From NCBI GenBank assembly GCA_010093605.1, contig MU004183.1, positions 1,240,001 through 1,304,000 of the forward strand: a DNA stretch of 64,000 nt, given 5' to 3'. Position 1 is the first letter of the stretch. Each line of letters opens with the position of its first letter. Source of the stretch: Lophium mytilinum. Taxonomy: Eukaryota; Ascomycota; Dothideomycetes; Mytilinidiales; Mytilinidiaceae. Below are positions 1 to 10,135 of the stretch, piece by piece. The translations under genes were made by a program, and so were the position numbers. The notes under the pieces were generated by a model. That model saw nothing but the letters and a program-made list of their open reading frames with translations. It was not told the DNA's origin and searched no databases.

Positions 1-1037
1 TGATACAGATGCTAACAATCGTAGGATCTTATCCACGTGTCCGAAGCAAAGGTTGGCAGGAGACTAGTGGACTGGTATCTCCGGAATCTGGCAAGAACCT
101 ACTAGGAACCTCCGTGCTTGTTCCCGATTTTATTACGTATTGCATGGTAAGGGATATTGCGCTACAGAGCAGGCAGTGTGACGGGGATTGGCGTTGGTGC
201 TGGCTAGCAATGGAATACACCAGAAACATGGGCGAGGCCTGCTGTCGGCCGATTGAGCCCTGGTACCATTAAGCAGGTGGTAACAAGTCTAAAGAGCCAA
301 CGAGATATCTTGTCGATTCATCCCCTTTGGCTTAGTATCATTGGATGAGATATTAACGCTCGTCGAAGTGAAATGGGAGCAGCCTTACGACACGATCAAA
401 AGCGGAAACTTGGAGAAGCGAGGGTGAATTGATTTGTTTCTTGGAAGCAAAAAAGAAGGATAAGAATCAAAGGATTGCTGCCTAAAAGTTAGACAATACC
501 CCTATCTATAGTTTATCTTCGATAAGGCCAGGCTGCTTTTCAGATGCGTGAAAATGAAGTGCTTCACGTTGATGGCGGCTAGACGAGGCGCAGGCCGTGA
601 GTGGACGAGCCTTGTTCTCACTCAACCTCCACGACAACGCAACAGGCTCCACACATGCTAGAAGGCGCTCAAACTGATACCTTGACCAGCTTCTGGCAAA
701 CAATAACAGCCACGTAACGCCGCCCTGGGTTTCCTTCTTCTGATCCCCCCGCCGATCTGCTCGACAAGCACGTCGTTTCACACCACCGGAGGTCCCTGCT
801 GTTGCTGGCGGACCAGATTCCAGATTGCGCGTCTGCCCCCCGCGAATCTGCATGTAAAGCAAGTCATCTGCAGGCCATCTGGAGCATTCCACCAAGCTCC
901 TGCCCTTACGCTCCAGTATCATCTGGGCATCTTGTCCGGGCGAGAAGAGCATTCGAGCGTGTCATCCCTACATCTAGAATACTCCCCCAACACGTTCCCT
1001 CCAGCTCACGCATTCACGATATCAAACACCTCAAGCC
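1..1037. other. Left-edge intergenic DNA
   Basis: I see no convincing gene here. Short open frames exist on both strands (87 codons at 9-272, 148 codons on the minus strand at 506-952), but none looks like a protein family and none has a clear splice structure. The last few hundred bases are probably the promoter and 5' leader of the gene starting at 1038. Confidence 0.4.
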
Positions 1038-2078
1038 ATGGCTCCTGATTTGAATTCCGTTCCCGCTTCACCGCGTCCCGCTGCAAACTCAGTCTCAGCC
1101 CCACAGCAAAGCTCGCAGCAATCCTCCGCTACAACCTCTCGACGCGCATCGCAGATATTCCCAATGAGCCCACCACCACTGCCTCTGGCGTCCCCAGGCG
1201 GCACGATCCTCGCAGCTTCACAGCATGGTCATCAGCCGTTTCCCCCTCTGAGTCCGAGTCTCACGGGGCCGTTTCCCAGCGTCGATGCCAGCGGAGTGCC
1301 GATGAGACATCCCAGGCCTCTGACCGCAGCCGAACTACATATGGAATGCGAGAAAGAGCAGGAAGCCGTCGTATGTATAGAGTCTCTCTATATGCCAATT
1401 TCTTCACACTCATATACCGCCCTTACTATGAAAACAATACTTCTTTAACCCACTTTACCCCTCGCCAACCCCTCTTCTGTATATAACACTTATTGAAATA
1501 CGCGATATCAGGTCAACCGCCTCACTCGGGAGCTATCCAACCTCAGGGCGCACTCTGCGTCCGTCGCCTCCACCGCCAGCTCTACTTCCAACAACCCAGG
1601 CCTCCTCCTTGACACCTCGGACCCCGCAACCACTCACGGTCCGACCCACCCAACAGCCTCGCGCCGCCACCGCAGCTCGTCAAGTGTCAGCCGTACCTCT
1701 GCAGGTATCCCGCTCAACGCTACGACAGTGGGGATTCCACACCAGCACCGGTATTCGGGTGCGGCACAGCAGGAGCGGGATGCGAGAAGTGCGTCGGTTG
1801 TTTCCACGCCCAGGTATGAAGAGGTGGCGCATTACAAACTTGAGCTGGACGATGCAAAGCGGGAGAATGATATGCTGCGGAGGCGTATCAGAGAGTTGGA
1901 AGGGTTGGTGAGGGAGAGGAGGGGGAGCACGAGTGGAAGTGAGGTTAGTCGGAGGGGAAGGAGCGGTGCTGGAGAACGTGTGGCCGCTGATAGAGAGGCT
2001 GCCGTCAACAATGGAGATGGGAGTGCGAACGCACCGCAGGAGGAGGAGTCGAGCACGGTCATCCTGCCATTACGGTAA
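1038..2078 (+). CDS. Hypothetical Ser/Pro-rich protein with C-terminal coiled coil
   Basis: Two exons, 1038-1370 and 1512-2078, join in frame across a 141-nt intron (GTATGT donor, ATATCAG acceptor) and give 299 residues. The first ~95 residues are rich in Ser, Pro and Gln and look disordered. A short helical stretch follows around the splice (LTAAELHMECEKEQEAV then VNRLTRELSNLR). A second, strongly charged coiled coil lies near residues 225-260 (KLELDDAKRENDMLRRRI...). The tail is acidic. I do not recognise the family. The heptad-like stretch is leucine-zipper-like but has no clear bZIP basic region before it. The splice also joins two helical segments, which supports the model. Function unknown. 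Confidence 0.65.
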
Positions 2079-2802
2079 GAAGATGCGGTTTAGGGTTGCG
2101 TTGTGGTCAACATCGGGGTGTTCTAATTGGTAGAAGATCAGACATCAACTGGTATGGTTGGTTTGCTAGAAGTGATGGGTTTCTGGCGTAGGATTCCTCT
2201 TATTCCCTTTTTCGGGTCAAAAGCCGGCCATGTGGAACTGGGTGGAAAAGCTATTGGGAATGGAATGGTGTTACGGGAACTGGCGATTAGGGCACAGCGA
2301 ACTATCAATGATCGTGCATTCGCCTGGCTATGAGGCACTTGGGCGCTGAGGTGAATTTACAGCACTACACAATACAAGATATCAGGCACATGTCTGCATG
2401 TACTTGCGTGTCACGGTCTGAAGTTTCCTAAGACATCTTCTGAACTCTGGACGAGATTTGAGTCAATCATCTTGAGCAATCTGTCAATTTGCCAGGCCTC
2501 TCCAGCTGGCAGTATACACCGGTACTTATACTTGCCTCCAGTTCCTGAAAGTGTGCGGAGGTCGATTGATTCGTAATAGTATGCAATCTTGTTCGTATCG
2601 TGCAGGATAAATGGTCCCATGATTGACCAGAGAATATCTGCCGCCAGGCAGCCATGTCGGAAGGACCACGCCAAATCCACACGATCTCCAAACGCCATCA
2701 AATGCAACAAGCCGCATGCCTCATGTCTGCCTGATTCTCGCCCTCACCCCAAACTCACCCCCCTTTCCCCGCTTCTACCCCCCTCCGTTCCCGGTTTCCA
2801 GC
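2079..2802. other. Convergent intergenic region
   Basis: This lies between two convergent genes. Three overlapping minus-strand frames at 2411-2717 are shadows with no family resemblance. I see nothing else here. Confidence 0.4.
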
Positions 2803-3373
2803 CTACTTTGCATACTGCTTCACCCACTCCTTGGCCGTCTTCTCAAACCCCTTCTTGTTGTCCTTGAACTCGCCCGCAATACTCGCCTCGATCGCGTCGT
2901 CGACGTTCGGCTCAATCAGCAGCGTGCGCACCAGATGCAGCACCGAGATGACCTTGTTCGGCGGCTTCCAGGCGTCTGGGCGCAGCATGCCCAGGCACAT
3001 GGAGCCCTTGTCGTCGTTGGAGATGTTGGGGTGGTAGATTTTGGTTTTGAAGGAGACGACCGGGGGCTTGAACGGGTATTCGTTGGGGAAGGTGAGGCGT
3101 AACTTGAAGTGGCCGCCCTGTTGTGGTGGGGTCAGTGAGCGGCGGTGGGGGTAGTTAGAAGAGGGGGATAGCGTACAGAGTACACTGATTGTTCCGGGCC
3201 GTCCATGAGGATCTCCCACTCGGTCATGTTCTGCTCGTCGAAGTTGATCTTCATGCCTGGTGGGGTGTCGTTGGAGCATTCGGTGTACTCCTACGCAGGG
3301 ATTAGTTTCTACGTCACTCGGAAAACGCGTGCGCAGAGCGTACCTTTAGGATTCGCTTCCGTGCGGCCGCCAT
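2803..3373 (-). CDS. E2 ubiquitin-conjugating enzyme (Ubc14-like)
   Basis: Three exons (3373-3344, 3290-3177, 3117-2803) give 152 residues, the usual length of a bare UBC fold. E2 enzymes carry ubiquitin as a thioester and pass it to substrates with E3 ligases. The first exon codes only ten residues (MAAARKRILK), which is common in E2 genes. The HPN motif is at residues 77-79 and the active-site cysteine is Cys89 (SMCLGML). After it comes W-K-P-P-N-K rather than the usual W-S-P-A, and the C-terminal half (LLIEPNVDDAIEASIAGEF) resembles fission yeast Ubc14 more than Ubc4/5. No C-terminal extension is present. E2 identity is nearly certain; the subfamily is from memory. Confidence 0.92.
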
Positions 3374-5084
3374 GGTGAGGATAGAGGGTGGGAGGTGTGC
3401 GAGGTGTAGGCTGAGGTAGTGAGCGAGGTGGAGGTGGTGCAGGAGATATGTAGTGACGGGCGAGGAGAAAGGGCAGCAGGCAACGTCAGACTGATATGGG
3501 AATAAGGTTCGGTTGTGAAAAGCTAGTGGCTGGCGCCTGGATAAAGATACAGTCGCCCAAAGCTCAGGCGTGTGTCAGCCTTTAGAAAGCGAGTGTGTTT
3601 CCGACGTGTTTCTGGAGTCAAGGGCTGCGTTACTGCTGAAGCGCGGGTGACTCAGACGGGCGTGCTTTTACAGCTCGTCCAGATTTAGACTGCTCGAAGG
3701 AGGCTCGCGGCCAACAATAGCACTGAAAGCGCTCTTTGTGCTGTTTACTAATACAAAACTAGTTTTTCTAGACACAAAGGGGGTGTTACGCTCATAACAC
3801 ACGAATTATCTAGCCTCTTTTGTTGCAACATCGTAGCCGTTACATTAACCTCATCCCATAAGCCTGGAGTCAGGGATTGTGGCGTTGTGGCTAATGCCCA
3901 AATATATCGTGCCCACCTTGTGCCTGGATACATGGTACTGGTACAGCTGGTAAGTAGGTAACGGGGCGACGTCCCAAAGCGCCTGGCCCCTGGCTGTCCC
4001 TCTCTTTGCTGCCATGTTGGAGTTTTATGCGGTCACGTGGCTACATTCTCACGTTTAGTCACGTGAACGGTGTACGACGACAGCTCCACCTTCGAAGGAA
4101 AACTGTAACACAACCTCTGCCAAAAGAGTGAGAGCGCCTGAAACCCTATGATCATTTACAGTCCACAGGAAACTCACCATACATACGCTGCGACGAGGAA
4201 GCCAGACTCGCAGACGTGGTCCGTGACACCGCCACGCTGCGGCTGGACTCCAGGGCTGCACCTATCCGGACGCCAGGGCAAAGAGTACGAAAGGACACCC
4301 AGTTCCACTCCAAAGTACACACTCTTGTCCTGTGTGCACAGTACAGTTGCCCAGCTCTAGCTGAGGTCTTTGGTACATCATCGAATACTGTAAGCGGCGG
4401 CTCTGGCACACCTGATAGCTCTCCAAGCCACCGCAGGGGATGTTGAGGTCAAGTATACATCTTCATTGAGTTTCCTACCACCGCGTCTCTTCCCTATCCT
4501 TTCTCGTCACGCGTCTCTGCCATGCTGCTGGATCCCGTGCAGACGTCACACGACTTGGCAGCGCTGTGTTGAGCTGGCAACCACAGCCCTGTCGAGAGTG
4601 GCATTCTCCATCTGCATGGAAGATGTTCGAATCCTGTCTTTCTTTCAGTTGCTGCGAATCAGAGTACCGTGCTCGCGCGGCCTTGCTGCCTTGCAAACAC
4701 CAGCGTCCAGTCATGGCCGTCGAATATGCATTGACGAATCAAGCCGTCTGCCAGCACAGCCCTAGATTAACGCACGGGCAGGCTGCAGGGTTGCTTCCAA
4801 AACCTTGGCAGGGCGGTCGATCTATTTAAGAGGCAGCCTCCCCCACCTCATGCGCGGTACGCCTCTCCACGACAAGTCAGAGCCAGAGCCGCCGAACCCA
4901 GCGCCTGGAATCTCGCTTCTCTCAAGTGTAGATTTCTCGCAAAGTCTCTCAGTGCCTTCTTTTCCTAGGAAAGGAACGCCTCCTGAGTTTCTTCCGGAGC
5001 TCATGCAAAACGCGTCAACAAATTAACCTTTACACTCTTTCCACAGCCCTCCGTCGCTCGTTACGATCCCTCTCTTCGTCCACC
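3374..5084. other. Long intergenic region with degenerate repeat-like DNA
   Basis: About 1.7 kb without a supportable gene. Around 3660-3700 there is a short motif (ATTTAGACTGCT) also found in the repeat relics near 15.96-16.12 kb and, in variant form, near 57.2 kb, so part of this stretch may be old mobile-element DNA. A TATA-like TCTATTTAAG lies at 4821-4830, about 260 bp before the BTB gene. Short frames on both strands between 4055 and 5026 look like chance. Confidence 0.4.
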
Positions 5085-5954
5085 ATGTTCAAACGCTCTT
5101 TTGCTCAAAAGGATCGAGCGGGCAAGATAACCAAACAAGCGAAGAGGTCGTTTCGCGATAATGCCAAACAGAAGATGATGTTTGAGAAGCTGGACAGTCC
5201 GCAGCTGGAGAGGTATGACTATTATGCCAGCCTTGGAGAACTTCTCGCTGATAGACTCTTCAGTGTCTCCCCCAACCTCACCAGCGCCATAGTCACCATC
5301 GTGATTGGCCCGGACCAGCGACTGTTCGCCGCTCACGAAGACGTACTGAGTCACTCGCCGTTCTTTGCAACGGCGCTGCGGGACCAGTTCTTTGAGAGCA
5401 ATTCTCGACGCATCACTGTTCCCGACGAAGAAGCCGAAGTATTCTCCTGTGTCCTCGAGTATCTCTACAAGGGGGATTACTATCCCCGCCTCATGCACGA
5501 CAAGAAGCGCAACACATGGATGCTCGAGGGTGCGGCCGATGAAGATCCCCACTCTAAACTAGGTGGTCGCGGGAGCGTGGAGCCGACAATCTTCCACTCC
5601 GGCCTGGGCGACGTTATCCTCCGTGACACGGCCGTGTACTGCGCGGCGGACCGCTACGGCCTCGAAGAGCTTAAACGGCTCTCCCTGCGCAAGCAAGGCC
5701 TGCAGAGCGGGATCGAGGTCGGCACCATCCTCCGCAGTGCCCGGTACGCCTACGAGAACACGCCGGACACCGACTCCCGCCTCCGCGCTCATTACCTTGC
5801 TCTAATTATCCGCAGCCGGCGGACGTTCAAGCGCAGCGGCACGATGCAGATGGAAATGGAGATGGGCGGCAAATTGTTCTTTGACCTATTCGTGGCTATG
5901 TGCAACCACATTGATGATATTGTGGATGTGACGCAAGTGCCCCATCTCTCTTAG
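5085..5954 (+). CDS. BTB/POZ-domain protein
   Basis: A single-exon frame of 289 residues. A basic N-terminus (residues 1-30) precedes a BTB/POZ core at about 65-135: a beta strand with VTIVIGPDQRLFAAHEDVL, then SPFFATALRDQFFES, then the hydrophobic VFSCVLEYLYKGDY. BTB domains dimerise and often serve as substrate adaptors for Cul3 ligases. Many filamentous fungi carry large families of small BTB proteins with no other domain, and this one fits. The rest (140-289) is helical with no recognised domain, though the stretch after a conserved ADRYGLEELKRL resembles the usual helical continuation. Substrate and role unknown. Confidence 0.88.
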   Translation: MFKRSFAQKDRAGKITKQAKRSFRDNAKQKMMFEKLDSPQLERYDYYASLGELLADRLFSVSPNLTSAIVTIVIGPDQRLFAAHEDVLSHSPFFATALRDQFFESNSRRITVPDEEAEVFSCVLEYLYKGDYYPRLMHDKKRNTWMLEGAADEDPHSKLGGRGSVEPTIFHSGLGDVILRDTAVYCAADRYGLEELKRLSLRKQGLQSGIEVGTILRSARYAYENTPDTDSRLRAHYLALIIRSRRTFKRSGTMQMEMEMGGKLFFDLFVAMCNHIDDIVDVTQVPHLS

Positions 5955-6086
5955 AACTCTGCTTCCTCTCATGCCTCATTACTGCCCGGTTTTCATCTAA
6001 ACCAATAGCTCATTGAAATGTGGTGTGTACAGAAACAGTCGCTCCCCCAAGAGCATCTAAGTCGGTTCGCATAGACCATGGTAGGT

Positions 6087-6788
6087 TCAAACCACAAAGC
6101 TCGGAGTAACCAGATTGAGGATTTCACCAACGCGCAACCCTTGCAACCAAATCGATACCCCTACCGCAAGCGAGAGAGAGCAAAAAACTCCGAGCCGGAT
6201 TGACTCCCCTCCTGTCCTTTTATTCTTTTCGATTTGAGGTTCTGGCCGACGCTTTGGTTGCAGAACATAACCCCCCTGTTTTCGGAGTCTTGTGTCATTG
6301 CTTTGCGCGCTTATCCCCACTCCCGTTCGATTGCTTCCCCTCACACCCTCGTCCTTCCCCTTACTGCTCCCCCGCATCCTTCGTGTCTCTCCAAGCTTTC
6401 TCCCGGCCCTAGACGGGTGTCTGGATGTGGCGACCGAGGGCGCGACTGGTGTGAGGAGGGGTGGGAGGGCTTGAGACAGAACGTTTGCGACGTCTTCGCA
6501 AGGCCCGCTTTCCTTTGTTTCGATGGAAGATTGGTCATTCCTGTGGAGTGCATTTCGGGGATGAGCTGGTATGAGATTGTCTCCCGCTGTCCACTCTTTG
6601 ATCGTTGCCGCGATTGCAAGTTGCTCTTGAGTGGGGTTGGCGGTTGCGTGTGGATGAGCTAGTCTTGGTACGCGTTGCTGTTGATGCCTGTTTGAGGGTG
6701 GTTGTGGATACCGCTTGGGCGGTCTGAAGGCTGCATGAGGTAGTTGAGATGAGTAATGAGAGATTCGGCCACCTCTAAAGTTGCGCAT
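6087..6788 (-). CDS. Doubtful basic ORF with a C-terminal membrane segment
   Basis: An uninterrupted frame of 233 codons, convergent with the BTB gene. Most of it is basic and polar (R, Q, P, S rich) and looks disordered. One hydrophobic segment near residues 200-217 (LGVFCSLSLAVGVSIWL) could span a membrane. No family is recognised. The opposite strand also has a 142-codon frame over the same DNA, so base composition alone may explain the length. It could be a lineage-specific tail-anchored protein or no gene at all. Confidence 0.3.
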   Translation of the reverse strand: MRNFRGGRISHYSSQLPHAAFRPPKRYPQPPSNRHQQQRVPRLAHPHATANPTQEQLAIAATIKEWTAGDNLIPAHPRNALHRNDQSSIETKESGPCEDVANVLSQALPPLLTPVAPSVATSRHPSRAGRKLGETRRMRGSSKGKDEGVRGSNRTGVGISAQSNDTRLRKQGGYVLQPKRRPEPQIEKNKRTGGESIRLGVFCSLSLAVGVSIWLQGLRVGEILNLVTPSFVV

Positions 6789-7077
6789 GCTGTCGTGACT
6801 TGTTGGCGTTGTTGCGATTGCTCATGCACTAGAGAGTTTCGTACTTGGATGGTGTTCAGGGTGAAAGGTTTGACGGTACGTTTCTTACATTTTTCTCTGA
6901 AATGACATCTATGCACATGCTAACTAACCTATGCGAATGGCCACCTATCTACATGCATCATCCCGTATACTCGTGATGAACGAGACCGTAGCCGCCAAGA
7001 ACTCCGTGTACGCCATGCGACAACACGTCTCATGAATGCGAAGTTCCTTGAAGATTATGGCGACGAGCTCCTTACTT

Positions 7078-9375
7078 TCAAGACGATGGAGCAAAGCTCT
7101 CCTCAAACCGCCTCGCAATCTCCAGCACCGAAGCATCCATACGAGAACCACCCAAAAACGTCACACTGAAAGGGAGCACACCCGCCTCCTTCGTCCCCGC
7201 CAGCTCGGCCAAGGGATATGTGCCCGCAGGCACAGCGACGCCGCAAAGATCAAGCACGTTCCCGCAATGCGTAAATTCGCCTAGTATGCTATTCTTCCTG
7301 ATAGGATCCGCGAGCACTTCGTCGATCCGCCAATGATTCGGCGCGGTCGGTACTACAAGCACGTCGGTTCCCGCAGCGCTCTGCGCGAAAACCTTCTCCG
7401 CCTGCCTCGTATACAGCGCTTTAGCTTGTAAGTCTCGGTAGGCGTCCACAGCGGAGCTGTTCCGGGCGACGACTTTGTCCATCAGCTCGACGATGACGGG
7501 GTGCAAGAGCGCGCGGTTCTTCGCGAACCAGCCATCTGGGAGCGAAGCGAGGCGCTCGCTGACAAAGGTGCCGTCGTAGAGGAGCTCCCCGCCTCTCTGG
7601 AAGGGCGTCCAGTTGATAGGGGTAAGTGTGCCGCCGAGCGACTGGAGCCGCTTCACCGTCTCGTTGAACAGGCGGCGGTGGACGTGGGAGCATATGTCTA
7701 GAGCTTCAGCTGGCGGTATGCTGAATTTGAACGACTTAGCTTGTGGGCCGATGGAGTCGACGTGGCGCTCGTAGGCAATTTCGGGCTTGGCGTAGGCATC
7801 TTCTTCGTCGTGGCCTTCGGTCAGCTGCCAGATTGTTCGTGCGTCGCTGACGTTCTTGGCGGTGATGGCTATGCAGTCGAGGGAGATACACGCGGGTGTG
7901 ACGCCGCGGAAAGATATTAGTCCGCGCGTTGGCTTGTATCCGACGACGCCATTGAAGCCTGCAGGCACGCGACCGGATCCAGCGGTGTCAGTTGCGAGGG
8001 AGAAGGAGACTAGATTGGCGCCGACGCTGACAGCATTGCCGCTGCTGGAGCCGCCACTAATGTAGTCTTTGTTGAATACGGAATGTGTGATGCCGTAGGG
8101 ACTGCGGCAGCCGGTGAGGCCGGTGGCCAACTGATCCAAATTGGTTTTGCCAATGAAGAGAGCTCCCTCTGATATTACTTTGTTGTATACGACAGCGGAA
8201 GCAGAAGGTATATGCGCTAGAGGTGGACACGCTGTGGTGGTGGGCAATCCTGCTACATCGATACTGTCTTTCACGCTGAAGGGGACACCGAATAATGGAG
8301 GTAGTGCTGATCGATCTGAGTATTTTGCTGCAAGAGCTTTTGCTGCCTCCATAACGTTTTCTTTGGATTCGAGATGTATCCATACGGCTGGATCTACTTT
8401 CTGGTACGCTTCGATCTTGTTGTAAAGCGTTTCAGCCAGGGTGACTGGTGATAGGCCTTTCTTGTACGCTTTCTGGAGGCTCGTGATTGCAAGATCACCA
8501 TCGAAGTCCGGTGGCGTCTGTGGAGGGGTAGACGCAGACGAGCCTCTAGCATCGCCGAAAGGCTCCAAGGCATCCAAAAGGGGTTGCAAGCTTGCGATGA
8601 AACCAAATAGGCCTTGGGACCAGTGGATCATGTCAAGCGTTGCACACTTGAAGTTAGTGTCGTTGTACCCACTAGTTGCTTCTTCAATGCCGCCTTAGTC
8701 TTGTCAGCAGGTAAGCTATGTGCTCGTACATGCAATAGACTTACAGCACTCGAAGCCTCGATCGTTAGCCTCTCGTATGGAGGTAGCGAAACAACACTCT
8801 GTAGTCACTCCGGACACAATCAGATGGGTGATCGCTCGAGCTTTAAGCTTGTGAAGAATGGTAGTATTCCAGAACGTCCCTTTCCCAGGCTTGTCGATGA
8901 CGACCTCGCCCGGTAATGGTCTCAATTCGTCGATTATGTCGTGTCCATACTCTCCGCGAACGAGCAGACGGCCCAACTCGCCGCGCTCGCCGATTGTGAG
9001 CTTGTGTTGGGTATTGTCTGGTGCAGCGGCTTGTCGGACGAGCTTTGATATAGTCAGTTGGCCATCGTTCAAAACAGAGAGCAGGATGCGTACTTTGGAG
9101 GAAGGGCAGTCTGATAGATCAGGAACGTGCCCTTCACGAGTATGGACAACGGTCAATCCAGCCCCCCTGGAAGCTTCGAGGAGCTTTCTTGTGGGGGCAA
9201 TGGAGGCCTGCACATCTGCTAGATTCCCTCCTTGAATTTCTCCAAACCCTTTTGCTAAGAGGAAGTCTCGCTGCATATCAATTACGAGGAGAGCTGTATG
9301 CTTCAGTGGGAAAGAGAACGCGTACGGTTTCGCGTCAATTGACACCACCGGTGAAGCATCTTTCTTTATCGTCAT
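7078..9375 (-). CDS. Bifunctional isochorismatase-type hydrolase / allophanate-hydrolase-type amidase (putative biuret-degrading fusion)
   Basis: Three exons (9375-9094, 9042-8745, 8693-7078) give 731 residues. Both introns are 51 nt with CTGAC branch sites; the first is in frame, so an unspliced reading would wrongly keep 17 residues. Residues 1 to about 232 are an isochorismatase-like cysteine hydrolase with triad Asp33 (VIDMQ), Lys145 (DKPGKG) and Cys178 (TTECC), most like biuret hydrolase and N-carbamoyl amidases. Residues about 260-731 form an amidase-signature domain with Lys335, Ser409 (GGSSSG) and Ser433 (DTAGSG). It follows allophanate hydrolase closely, including Tyr566 and Arg574 spaced eight apart as in described substrate-binding residues. 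The usual C-terminal extra domain of allophanate hydrolase is absent. Intron 2 (8744-8694) restores the isochorismatase C-terminus (ECCGIEEATSGYN...), which reads on into the amidase, so this is one gene. Inferred reaction: biuret to allophanate, then to ammonia and CO2. Confidence 0.85.
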
Positions 9376-10135
9376 ATTGGAATTATGGGGATCGGAAACG
9401 ACGAGCTCGCAAGTAGAAAGATGAAAATAGAGGGGACAACCAGCGTCCAGGAATAAGACTGCAAGGGAACAAGTTTGCAGCTGATGCGAAAGAAGACATT
9501 ATGATAGTGATAGTGCTACAACAAGCATGTCCCGCTTACACCCCGCAACGCCCCTACGCTCAGGGCCGCCGGCCTGGGCTACCGCGCCGGAGGCGACCTT
9601 CGGCGACCGGCACGAAGGCTGGCGGACCTTATCGTCAAGCTAGCTAGTACTAAAGGGGTTACAGGCTGTGGTTGGCGAGTAGCCCCCAAGCCCAGCCCGC
9701 CAGTCCGCCAGCAGCTGACTTCACCACATCCAAACACCATACTTTTAGCTTTTGCGCCTTGCACGACTGGGAACGCTAGACCCCGCGAACCCGGAGCCAC
9801 CATGATTCTGGAACAGATTGGCATGGCTTTGGGCCTCCCACCGTCTGCCATATCAAACTCTGCGTAGCTCGCCGGAGGCACGACCTTCTCCTATCTCCTC
9901 TGCAAGATACTGATCCACAGGAGCCCTCTGAGTTAGGTAGAAGGGCGCCATGGGGGGCTCTTGTCCTCTCCAGAGCTTGAATATATCTATAGGCAGGGGA
10001 CCCAGGTGATCATAACTCATCTTTCTTTTCAAATAATCAAGTCTGCTGCTTTCCAAAGACTTCTTGTTCGCTGGCCGACTTGCTCTTCTGATATCTCTTG
10101 GATCATCACCATAAGCCTCGTCGATACAATCCATC
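9376..10135. promoter_or_regulatory. Divergent promoter with GATA-type sites
   Basis: This 760-bp region separates the start of the fused hydrolase (minus) from the permease (plus). Two abutting TGATAG sites lie at 9502-9507 and 9508-9513, and a CTTATC (GATAAG on the other strand) at 9629-9634. HGATAR is the binding consensus of fungal AreA/Nit2/Gln3 nitrogen regulators, so nitrogen-catabolite control of both genes is plausible. Such short sites also occur by chance. Minus-strand frames at 9579-9881 and 9853-10164 overlap the region, but I do not believe them. Confidence 0.45.

Noticed and set aside
2623-3102. Plus-strand ORF of 159 codons
   Set aside because: Antisense shadow of the E2 enzyme's main exon.
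4822-5026. Small ORFs on both strands before the BTB gene
   Set aside because: They lie in the probable promoter and leader with a TATA-like site, and show no protein-like features.
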